Source of the DNA: Kiritimatiellia bacterium
GTDB taxonomy: Bacteria; Verrucomicrobiota; Kiritimatiellia; RFP12; UBA1067
Assembly: GCA_017459225.1 (NCBI GenBank)
Contig: JAFUDL010000106.1
Coordinates: 1 to 6,448, forward strand
Direction: 5' to 3'
Length of the DNA stretch: 6,448 nucleotides
A program made the translations under genes and the position numbers. Under the pieces are notes generated by a model that had not been told where the DNA came from, did not search any database, and was given only the letters and a program-made list of their open reading frames with translations. Shown here piece by piece: positions 1 to 6,218 of the stretch (position 1 is its first letter; each line of letters opens with the position of its first letter).

Positions 1-1
1 G

Positions 2-703
2 CTGGGGCTGGAGAACGACCGGGCCGCGCACGAGGATGTGATCGGCATTGCCACCAACTCGCTCGAGGAGATGATTGGCGGCCTTCCCGCGACGACGTAC
101 AACGCGGCAGAGGCACTGCAGATCGCGCGCACCAATTCGCCGTCCCTCATGGTGCTGCGTGCGCAGCTTCGCGCGGCGATGGCCGACGTCGACTATGCCG
201 TTGCGGATCTTATGCCGAAAGTGACTCTATCTTCGGCGTTTTCGTTCGTTGACCCAGCCTGGAACTGGAGCTGGGGTTTCCGCGGAGTTCAGTCCGTGAT
301 TGATGGATTCCGCAAGCAGACTGCCGTTGACGCTGCGGTGGTGGCGATGAAGAGCGCCCGCACTGCGGTGGAGGCTGGCGAGCAGAAGCTTTCGTGTGAC
401 CTCGCCGTGGCCGCGGCCACGCGCGACAACGCAAGGCAGTCGCTCGACACGGCGCGTGTAGAGGTGGCGCAGGCGCGGGAAAACTTCGAGAACGTCATGA
501 TGCAGTACCGCGTGGGCGATGCGTCGCGTCTTGATTTCACGGACGCCGCTGGCACGCTCGCTAGCGCGCTTGGCACCCGCGTCAAGGCGTTCTATGCGGC
601 CGAGATGGCCGAGGCGGCGCTTGTGCGCCTCACGGGGCTCGACCCCTGGCCCGCTTCTGCGCCCGCCGTTCACCCAGTGTCAATTGAGGACCTCGCAAAA
701 TGA
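2..703 (+). CDS. TolC-family outer-membrane efflux protein, 3' part (5' end outside window)
   Basis: The reading frame is open to the left edge, so this is the C-terminal 233 residues of a longer protein; the GTG at position 38 is internal, not a start. TolC-type proteins form trimeric channels across the outer membrane and periplasm for tripartite exporters. What is visible matches the second half of the family's duplicated fold: a long helix with an A-x-x-x-NSPSL motif, a stretch ending in MPKVTLSSAFSF that fits an outer-membrane beta strand, a second strand region with aromatic residues (WNWSWGF), then a long alanine-rich helix with the family-like motif YRVGDASRLDFTDA and the closing LVRLTGLDPW. 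The gene overlaps the downstream adaptor gene by four bases (ATGA), so the two are surely one transcript and probably translationally coupled. The family assignment is firm; the exported substrate cannot be read from sequence. Confidence 0.88.
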   Translation: MGLENDRAAHEDVIGIATNSLEEMIGGLPATTYNAAEALQIARTNSPSLMVLRAQLRAAMADVDYAVADLMPKVTLSSAFSFVDPAWNWSWGFRGVQSVIDGFRKQTAVDAAVVAMKSARTAVEAGEQKLSCDLAVAAATRDNARQSLDTARVEVAQARENFENVMMQYRVGDASRLDFTDAAGTLASALGTRVKAFYAAEMAEAALVRLTGLDPWPASAPAVHPVSIEDLAK

Positions 704-1983
704 AGATCGTTAAATTCATCGTGAAGCTGCTCGTGTGGCTCGCCGTTCTCGGCGGCGCCGGATATGGCATATACCGCTACATGGAGTCGAAGAAGGAGCA
801 GGCCTCAGTGGTGAACTACCGCACGGCCAAGCTCGTGCGAACCGACGTGGCGCGCACCGTCGAGGCAACCGGCACCGTGCAGCCTATCAAGAAGGTCGAG
901 GTGGGCGCGCAGGTGAACGGGCGCATCGTGAAGCTCTTCGTGGACTACAACTCCGTGGTGACTAACCGTCAGGTGGTGGCGCTCATCGATCCGCAGGTCT
1001 ACGAGGCCAACTACAAGAGCTCACTCGGCGAACTCCACTCCAACGAGGCCAACGTCAAGAAGTGCGAGGCGCAGCTTGTGCTCGCCGAGAAGACTCTCAA
1101 GCGCAAGGAGGAGCTTGTGAAGAAGGACATGGCTCCCGTTGCCGACTACGACAACGCCCTCGAGGCGCGCGACACGGCCATCGCCTCGCTCGCCGCCGCG
1201 CGCGCGAGCGTGGAGCGCAGCCAGGCGAGCGTCACGCAGGCGAAGGCCAACCTCGACTACTGCACGATCATCTCGCCCGTGAACGGAATCGTGCTTGAAA
1301 GGTCCGTAGACGAAGGCCAGACGGTGGTCTCTTCGATGAACGCAGTGCCGATTTTCAAGATCGCCACCGACCTCAAGCGCATCCAGGTTGAGGCCACTGT
1401 GCCCGAGGCGGACATCGGCAGCGTGAAGGACGGCCAGAAGGTGTCGTTCACGGTCGACTCCTATCCCGGGCTTACATTCACCGGCGAGGTCACGCAGGTG
1501 CGCATGGCATCCACCACCACGTCTAGCGTTGTCACATACCCGGTGATCATCGAGGCGGAGAATCCGGGCGACAAGTTGTTCCCGGGCATGACGGCCAACA
1601 TTTCTGTTCACATCGCCGAGGCGAAGGGCGTGCTGGCCGCAGTGTCTGCGGCGTTTCGGTATCGTCCAGCCGATGAGCATCGGCAGGGGCCTGACGGACC
1701 GTTCCCGCCCAAGCCGGCGGCCGGTCCTCGCGACGGACGCAGATCCCTTTATCTGCTTGGCGACGACGGCGAACCTAAGAAGATCATGGTCGAGACGGGC
1801 CTCAGCGACGGCACGTACACGGAGATCAAGACGAAGGAGAATCTCGAAGGCAAGGAGGTTGTGCTTGGTGTGATGGCAATGCCAACAATGGGTCCGCCCG
1901 GGGAGCAATCCTCCAATCCTTTCATGCCCAAGCGCCCGCAGCGCACAAACAGGCGCACAGGCGTGCAGGGTCCGCCAAGATAA
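700..1983 (+). CDS. MacA/HlyD-type periplasmic adaptor (membrane fusion protein)
   Basis: A 427-residue adaptor that would join an inner-membrane ABC transporter to the TolC-type channel encoded just upstream. Residues about 7-27 form one N-terminal membrane anchor with no lipobox. Residues 58-98 carry the first lipoyl half with the motif VEVGAQVNGRIVKLFVDYN, and 101-187 form an alanine- and lysine-rich coiled-coil hairpin. Residues 188-225 are the second lipoyl half (ISPVNGIVLERSVDEGQTV). A beta-barrel at about 226-308 includes EADIGSVKDGQKVSFTVDSYP and LFPGMTANISV. A membrane-proximal domain at about 311-392 ends in VETGLSDGTYTEIK. These motifs match MacA-like adaptors of MacAB-TolC systems better than RND adaptors. 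The tail from about 393 is rich in Pro, Gly and Arg. The start is supported by GAGGA at 686-690, nine bases upstream and inside the tolC-like gene. One small oddity is NRQVV at 89-93, where relatives usually have a Gly before the Gln. No MacB-like permease follows. Confidence 0.9.
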   Translation: MKIVKFIVKLLVWLAVLGGAGYGIYRYMESKKEQASVVNYRTAKLVRTDVARTVEATGTVQPIKKVEVGAQVNGRIVKLFVDYNSVVTNRQVVALIDPQVYEANYKSSLGELHSNEANVKKCEAQLVLAEKTLKRKEELVKKDMAPVADYDNALEARDTAIASLAAARASVERSQASVTQAKANLDYCTIISPVNGIVLERSVDEGQTVVSSMNAVPIFKIATDLKRIQVEATVPEADIGSVKDGQKVSFTVDSYPGLTFTGEVTQVRMASTTTSSVVTYPVIIEAENPGDKLFPGMTANISVHIAEAKGVLAAVSAAFRYRPADEHRQGPDGPFPPKPAAGPRDGRRSLYLLGDDGEPKKIMVETGLSDGTYTEIKTKENLEGKEVVLGVMAMPTMGPPGEQSSNPFMPKRPQRTNRRTGVQGPPR

Positions 1984-2045
1984 ACTGGCGCATTCTTAGT
2001 TGTGGAGAGGGCTTCAAGAATAAGGCAAATCGAAAGGCATTGAAA
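1984..2045 (+). other. Short intergenic spacer between adaptor and GH51 genes
   Basis: This 62-base gap holds a 6-base AT-rich inverted repeat (ATTCTT at 1992-1997 and AAGAAT at 2016-2021, 18-base loop) that is too weak to call a terminator. I see no convincing -35/-10 pair. The GH51 gene could therefore be read through from the transporter genes or use a promoter I cannot recognise. Confidence 0.5.
2032..2037 (+). promoter_or_regulatory. Ribosome binding site deciding the GH51 start
   Basis: GAAAGG lies eight bases before the ATG at 2046 but only two bases before the in-frame TTG at 2040. The spacing favours ATG 2046 as the real start. Further in-frame ATGs at 2058 and 2061 remain possible, but they have no better Shine-Dalgarno sequence. 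Confidence 0.6.
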
Positions 2046-4631
2046 ATGAGACACGAAATGATGCATGGAAGAGCGTCCAGCTGCGTCAAGATGCTGCTTG
2101 TGATGGGCATTGTCGCGGCGGGAGCGGCGTTCGGCGCCCCTGACGTTGCGACGTCGGATGTGCTGGCGCACCGGTGGAGTTTCAATGGGAACGTCAAGGA
2201 TTCCGTGACAGGCGTGGAGGCGAAGAGCATCGGCAAGGCAAACCTTTCCGCGACGGCGCTCGTCCTGCCCGGCGGCAAGCATGAAGCGGGGCATCTCGAC
2301 CTCGGGACGAACCTGCTGCCGGCGGATGGCGCCAACGTCACGATTGAAATATGGGCGACTCTCCGGTCAGTCCATTTCTGGGCGCGTATCTTCGACTACG
2401 GCTCTGACGACAAGAACTACTTCACGATGGCGTGGAGCGAATCCGCGAAGCCCGACACAGACAGCATCGAGATGTGCTGCAAAGGGGAGAAGCATTCCGC
2501 CTTCAAGATGCTGTGTCCGTACAAGAAAGACACGCCGTGCCACATCTCCGTGACGTTCGTGAACAACGGAAACGGCTCCACGACGATGCGCGCGATGCGC
2601 CGCGACGCGAAGACCGGCAAGATCGAGCGCGAGCACCGCCAGGTGTACAGCGGCTGGACGCTGGCGTCCCTTGTCAATCCGCGATTCCTCCTCGGCGGCT
2701 CGCAGTACGCATGCGACGGCGACGCGGGCGCGGAATACGACGAGGTGCGCGTGTGGAAGGGCGCGCTCACGGACGAGCAGCTTGCCGCGAACGTCCAGGC
2801 CGGGCCGGACGCTCTGCCGGCGAAGGTGTCGGTTTCGACGGATCGCGCCTTGAAGCCGATTCCCGCGTTCATCTTCGGGCAGAACATCGAGCACACGCGC
2901 TCGGCGCTTCAGGGCGGACTTTCCGCGCAGCTTGTCCGCAACCGCAAGTTCGCCGGCAAGCCGTCCCGTCAAGGCGTTGCCATGCTCTGGGAGCCTTACG
3001 GTTCCACGAAGTCGTTCTACCACCAGGCCCAGGGCCTGAGCGTGACGCGCCACGCGGCGCGCAGCCGGATGCCGCGCTGGAACGAACGCGGGTCGCAGGT
3101 GATTGGATGCCTCGACGAAAACGGCGAGGCGGGAATCCGCCAGGGTGGAATCGGACTACGCGGAAGAGTGGCGCACAACTTCAGGGCCGTGGTGAGCACG
3201 CTCCATCCCGTCGATACGCCAGTCGTGCTGCGCGTTTCCGCGAACGGAAGGGTTCTCGCAGAACGCGAGTTCACGATGAACGCGAAGAGCCGCAGCGACT
3301 GGAAGCGCATTGCGTTCGAATTCGCGGTGGAGAAGGACGTCACGGCGGAAATCTCAGTCGGCGTGAAGGGGAAGAAGTACGCAGTAGTTGGCGCGGTGTC
3401 GGTGATGCCGGCGGACAACTTCCGCGGGATGCGCGCGGACGTGATCGAGCACCTGCGCGAAATCGGAACATCCATCGTCCGCTGGCCGGGCGGCAACTTC
3501 GCGGGCGAGTACCGCTGGCGCGACGGGCTCATCCCTGATCCCGACGAGCGCGCGCCGCTCCAGAGCTACACGGAGATCGAGTCGCAGCCGCATGGCCTCG
3601 GCTACGACCAGAACGACATCGGCATGGAGGACATCCTCGCGCTCTGCGAGCGAATCGGCGCAAGGCCGTTCTTCACGCTCAACGCGGCGTGGGAGAGTCC
3701 GCAGGACTCCGCCGACTGGGTGAAGGCTTGCAAGGGCCGCGTGAAGCTGTGGTCGCTCGGCAACGAGATGGGCTACGGGCACATGGAGGGCCCCAAGGGC
3801 GCGAAGGGCTATACGGACATGGTGCGTCCGCATGCCGAGGCGATGCTCAAGGTCGATCCCACGCTCGAGATCACGGCATCGGGTCCGTACCCGGGCGGCG
3901 GCGAAGACTGGATCGAGAACAGCGCAAAGGCGCTCAACGCCGTGGCGCCCGTGATCTCCTACCACCGCTACGACGCGTGGGACGGCTGTCTTTTCGACTA
4001 CACGACGCCCGAAAGCACGGCGAACCTTTTCGACGTCGTGTCGAAGAGCGCAGAACGTGCCGAGGCTGCGCTGACGAACTTCCGCTCGCGCCTTCCCTGG
4101 AACATTGGCATCTCCTACGACGAATGGAACATCTGGTACATGTGGTACCGCAAGGAGGCGATCGTGGAAGGCCTCTACGCCGCGAAGATGCTCGGCTTCA
4201 TGATGCGCAACTGGGAGGCGTGGGGCCTTAGGTACGTCTGCTACTTCCAGCCGATCAACGAGCAGGCGATCACAGTGAGTCCGTTCGAGAGCCACGTCAC
4301 GTCGATTGGCGAGGCGATGCGCCTCTGGAAGGGGCATGTGGGCGGAGTTCCCGCGCCGATCGTAGACCTGCCGGCCGACGCGTTCGCGACGGATCATGAC
4401 GACGGTTCGCGCTACATGACGTTCTACAACTTCTCCCCTGAGAAGCCATGCACGTTCCGAATCCCGACGGGCGGACGCGGCCAGATCGTCGCGGAGGAGA
4501 CGCTCGTGCCTGGCGGTCTCGAAAGCGGCTGCCGCTACGTGCGCAGGCCCGGAACCGGAAAGGTCGTAAACGGCTTCTACGAGCTGACGCTCGGTCCGGC
4601 GTGCCAGGCAGCCGCGCGCATAGCCCGATAA
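2046..4631 (+). CDS. Secreted LamG-domain GH51 alpha-L-arabinofuranosidase
   Basis: An 861-residue protein predicted to release terminal alpha-L-arabinofuranose from arabinoxylan, arabinan or similar polymers outside the cytoplasm. An N-terminal signal peptide ends near residue 31 (hydrophobic core MLLVMGIVAAGAAFGA). Residues about 39-246 form a LamG/concanavalin-like jelly roll: it opens with AHRWSFNGNVKDS, has IEIWATL and IFDYGS in the middle, and ends with YDEVRVWKGALTDEQLAAN. The GH51 part begins near 262 with FIFGQNIEH at about 275-283. A beta-sandwich insert at about 310-460 resembles the carbohydrate-binding-like insert of plant-type GH51 enzymes. The catalytic barrel follows, with RWPGGNF at 479-485, SLGNEMG carrying the acid/base E574, HRY at 640-642, and YDEWNIWY carrying the nucleophile E693. 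The 119-residue gap between the two glutamates fits characterised GH51 enzymes. A C-terminal beta domain runs from about 745. The extra LamG domain makes the protein longer than the usual ~500-650-residue GH51 enzyme. Exact substrate is inference. Confidence 0.9.
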   Translation: MRHEMMHGRASSCVKMLLVMGIVAAGAAFGAPDVATSDVLAHRWSFNGNVKDSVTGVEAKSIGKANLSATALVLPGGKHEAGHLDLGTNLLPADGANVTIEIWATLRSVHFWARIFDYGSDDKNYFTMAWSESAKPDTDSIEMCCKGEKHSAFKMLCPYKKDTPCHISVTFVNNGNGSTTMRAMRRDAKTGKIEREHRQVYSGWTLASLVNPRFLLGGSQYACDGDAGAEYDEVRVWKGALTDEQLAANVQAGPDALPAKVSVSTDRALKPIPAFIFGQNIEHTRSALQGGLSAQLVRNRKFAGKPSRQGVAMLWEPYGSTKSFYHQAQGLSVTRHAARSRMPRWNERGSQVIGCLDENGEAGIRQGGIGLRGRVAHNFRAVVSTLHPVDTPVVLRVSANGRVLAEREFTMNAKSRSDWKRIAFEFAVEKDVTAEISVGVKGKKYAVVGAVSVMPADNFRGMRADVIEHLREIGTSIVRWPGGNFAGEYRWRDGLIPDPDERAPLQSYTEIESQPHGLGYDQNDIGMEDILALCERIGARPFFTLNAAWESPQDSADWVKACKGRVKLWSLGNEMGYGHMEGPKGAKGYTDMVRPHAEAMLKVDPTLEITASGPYPGGGEDWIENSAKALNAVAPVISYHRYDAWDGCLFDYTTPESTANLFDVVSKSAERAEAALTNFRSRLPWNIGISYDEWNIWYMWYRKEAIVEGLYAAKMLGFMMRNWEAWGLRYVCYFQPINEQAITVSPFESHVTSIGEAMRLWKGHVGGVPAPIVDLPADAFATDHDDGSRYMTFYNFSPEKPCTFRIPTGGRGQIVAEETLVPGGLESGCRYVRRPGTGKVVNGFYELTLGPACQAAARIAR

Positions 4632-4674
4632 GTTTTCGGTGAACGCGCTACCGCGATCAAGTGCTGGATTTCTG

Positions 4675-4704
4675 CTAGGCACTACTCACTAGGCACTAGG
4701 CACT
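4675..4704 (+). repeat. Heptanucleotide tandem repeat, unit CTAGGCA
   Basis: Four consecutive 7-base units in perfect phase: CTAGGCA at 4675, CTACTCA at 4682 (two changes), CTAGGCA at 4689 and CTAGGCA at 4696, followed by a partial CT. The array ends seven bases before the extended -10 element, so it covers the place where a -35 element would lie. Because the unit is not a multiple of the helical turn, gain or loss of a unit would change the distance and face of anything bound upstream. Confidence 0.85.
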
Positions 4705-4710
4705 CAAATA

Positions 4711-4719
4711 TGCTATAAT
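4711..4719 (+). promoter_or_regulatory. Extended -10 promoter element
   Basis: TGCTATAAT is a perfect match to the extended -10 consensus (TG-N-TATAAT) of housekeeping sigma factors, set in a local AT-rich patch within GC-rich DNA. Transcription would start near 4725-4727, giving a leader of about 45 bases before the ATG at 4771. At spacings of 16-18 bases the -35 position reads GGCACT, AGGCAC or TAGGCA from the heptamer array, none resembling TTGACA. This fits a promoter that relies on the extended -10 or on an activator. Confidence 0.68.
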
Positions 4720-4758
4720 CTACTTTGTCGAAGGGAAACCGACGGCAGCATAACCACG

Positions 4759-4764
4759 AAGGAG
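4759..4764 (+). promoter_or_regulatory. Ribosome binding site deciding the DUF1549 gene start
   Basis: AAGGAG is a full Shine-Dalgarno match. It directly abuts the in-frame ATG at 4765, which rules that start out, and lies six bases before the ATG at 4771, which is the right spacing. The chosen start also puts the twin-arginine motif at residues 4-8, as expected for a Tat leader. Confidence 0.85.
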
Positions 4765-4770
4765 ATGCAT

Positions 4771-6192
4771 ATGAAAATAAGTAGACGCGGATTCATCGGC
4801 GGCACGGCGGCGTTCGCAGGAACGGCAGCTGCGGCGCTTGACGTTCCGAATGGCAATGCGAAGAAGGCGCCAAAGGGCGCCGCGAAGCCGCAGCCCAAGA
4901 AGCCTAAGTCCGTGCCGCTTCCGCCAGAGCCGCCGCTCTACGAGACGGCCGACGGCCGCGCCACGCCTTCCGTGATGTGCAGGCGCATATACATTGACCT
5001 TGCCGGACGCATCCCCACGAAGGATGAGGCGATGGCGTTCGCCGCGAATCCTGACGTCAAGGCGCTCGTGGATAAGCTGCTTGTGGCCGATTCGTTCGCC
5101 GACTACTGGTCAATGCGCTTCTGCGATATCCTTCGCGTGAAGAGCGAGTTTCCAATCAACCTATGGCCCAACGCCGTTTACGTCTACCACCGCCGCGTCC
5201 GCGACTTCGTGAAGCGCGACGAGAGATGGGACCGTTTTGCGCGCGCCCTTGTGACGGCCACGGGAAGCGACTTCCGCGACGCCGAGGCGAACTTCATCCG
5301 CGCCACTGCGCGCCGCACGAGCGACGGCTACGCCGAGGTCGCCGCGCTCACATTCCTCGGATGGGAGTGGAAGGATGTTCCCGATGCGCGGAAGAAGGAG
5401 CTCGCAGACTACTTTTCGGGCGTGCGCATCAAGAACACGCGCGAGTGGAAGGAGGAGATCGTCCAGATAGAGGGACGCGACAGGCGCGGCGAATTCGCGG
5501 ACCGCATGCTGGGCGAGTGGAGGCGCGACTTCGTGGAGGCGTTCGTCAAGCGCGTTGACTTCTGGATGCTCGGGCTCGACAAGGCCGATCCGGAGCACGT
5601 GAAAACTTTTGTCGAGGGTGGCTTCAGACTGCGTCCGCTGGTGCGCTCGATTGCGCTCTCGCCCGAGTACGCGCGCGGTTCGGTGAAGGGCGGCTTCAAG
5701 CTCAGGCGCCTCGACGCGGAGGTGCTGGACGATGCGATCTGCGAGCTCACCGGCATGACGCGCGACTACCAGTCCATCGCGCCAGAGCCGTTCACGTTCC
5801 TGCCCAAGGACCGGCGCAGCATTCTGATCGAGGACGGTTCCATCACCAACGCCTTCCTGCTTCTGTTCGGCCGCCCGGCGCGCGACACGGGCCTTCTCTC
5901 CGAGCGCCACAACGAGGTCACCGCCAAGCAGCGGCTCTACCTCTTCAACTCGGGCAAGCTCTTCGCGAATCTCGGGCGCATCGTCGACGGCAAGGAGTAC
6001 AGGCGCCAGAAGATGGCGGCCATCATCGAGGACCTCTACTGGAAGTTCCTCGCCCGCGCTCCGCAGCGCGCCGAGACGAAGCGCCTTCTCGACAACCTCG
6101 CCACACGCAAGACCGGCGGCGAGCGCTGGCGCTTCCCGCGCGACGTCGCGTGGGCGCTTCTCACTTCGCGCGAGTTCCTCTTCCAGCACTGA
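4771..6192 (+). CDS. Tat-exported DUF1549/DUF1553 (PSCyt2/PSD1-like) protein
   Basis: A 473-residue protein of a family abundant in Planctomycetes and Verrucomicrobia; its molecular function is not established. Residues 1-23 look like a Tat signal (SRRGFIGG followed by a mild hydrophobic Ala/Gly stretch). Residues about 27-54 form a Lys/Pro/Ala-rich linker. The DUF1549 region, about 68-235, shows RRIYIDLAGRIPTKDEAMAF, the DYWSMRFCDILRVKSEFP segment and EWKEEIV. The join with the second half includes VKRVDFWMLG at 259-268, a degenerate form of the family's VNRVWxxLLG. The DUF1553 region, about 288-473, shows LRRLDAEVLDDAI, the GRPARDTG segment, LYLFNSGKL, FLARAPQRAETKRL and the typical ending EFLFQH. 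Many relatives have a cytochrome-like PSCyt1 domain and a CAxCHxHP-type motif after FLG; here there is no CxxCH anywhere, and FLG (195-197) is followed by WEWKDVP. It is shorter than the full-length 700-1000-residue members. The DUF1501 gene follows 26 bases downstream, a usual partner. Confidence 0.85.
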   Translation: MKISRRGFIGGTAAFAGTAAAALDVPNGNAKKAPKGAAKPQPKKPKSVPLPPEPPLYETADGRATPSVMCRRIYIDLAGRIPTKDEAMAFAANPDVKALVDKLLVADSFADYWSMRFCDILRVKSEFPINLWPNAVYVYHRRVRDFVKRDERWDRFARALVTATGSDFRDAEANFIRATARRTSDGYAEVAALTFLGWEWKDVPDARKKELADYFSGVRIKNTREWKEEIVQIEGRDRRGEFADRMLGEWRRDFVEAFVKRVDFWMLGLDKADPEHVKTFVEGGFRLRPLVRSIALSPEYARGSVKGGFKLRRLDAEVLDDAICELTGMTRDYQSIAPEPFTFLPKDRRSILIEDGSITNAFLLLFGRPARDTGLLSERHNEVTAKQRLYLFNSGKLFANLGRIVDGKEYRRQKMAAIIEDLYWKFLARAPQRAETKRLLDNLATRKTGGERWRFPRDVAWALLTSREFLFQH

Positions 6193-6204
6193 ACCGTCCA
6201 AATC

Positions 6205-6210
6205 AAGGAG
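6205..6210 (+). promoter_or_regulatory. Ribosome binding site of the DUF1501 gene
   Basis: AAGGAG sits eight bases before the ATG at 6219 in the 26-base gap after the DUF1549 gene. It fixes the DUF1501 start and shows that the protein begins without an N-terminal leader. Confidence 0.85.
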
Positions 6211-6218
6211 AACAGCAG

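Larger units (their letters stand above)
4632..4770 (+). other. Intergenic region upstream of the DUF1549/DUF1501 pair
   Basis: This 139-base gap is the main non-coding stretch of the window and separates the GH51 gene from the following gene pair. It contains a heptamer repeat, a strong extended -10 element, a roughly 45-base predicted leader and a ribosome binding site. I see no rho-independent terminator after the GH51 stop: the CGCG-CTAC-CGCG segment at about 4644-4655 makes only a 4-bp stem and has no following T-run. Confidence 0.7.

Noticed and set aside
1621..1690. Possible frameshift in the adaptor gene near AAVSAAFRYRP
   Set aside because: The segment aligns in frame with the family's VPxAALRxRP motif with small substitutions, and the downstream domain continues in the same frame.
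1021..1908. 295-codon open frame on the minus strand across the adaptor gene
   Set aside because: It is a complement of the coiled-coil and beta-barrel coding sequence and has no domain of its own.
1992..2021. Inverted repeat ATTCTT/AAGAAT as a terminator after the adaptor gene
   Set aside because: The stem is only six AT-rich pairs with an 18-base loop and no following T-run.
2040..2045. TTG at 2040 as the start of the GH51 gene
   Set aside because: The Shine-Dalgarno-like GAAAGG ends only two bases before it, while the ATG at 2046 has an eight-base spacing.
2432..3538. 368-codon open frame on the plus strand in another frame inside the GH51 gene
   Set aside because: It is an Arg-rich out-of-frame translation of the LamG and insert region, with no ribosome binding site and no family match.
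3354..4682. 442-codon open frame on the minus strand across the GH51 gene
   Set aside because: It is opposite the catalytic GH51 sequence, is rich in Arg, Ala, Val and His, and has no recognisable domain. This is the usual shadow of a GC-rich gene.
4675..4704. CRISPR-like array
   Set aside because: The units are 7 bases long and directly contiguous with no spacers, so this is a simple tandem repeat.
4727..4743. Leader hairpin (GTCG/CGAC) as a riboswitch or attenuator
   Set aside because: It has only four base pairs around a nine-base loop, with no further conserved structure or T-run.
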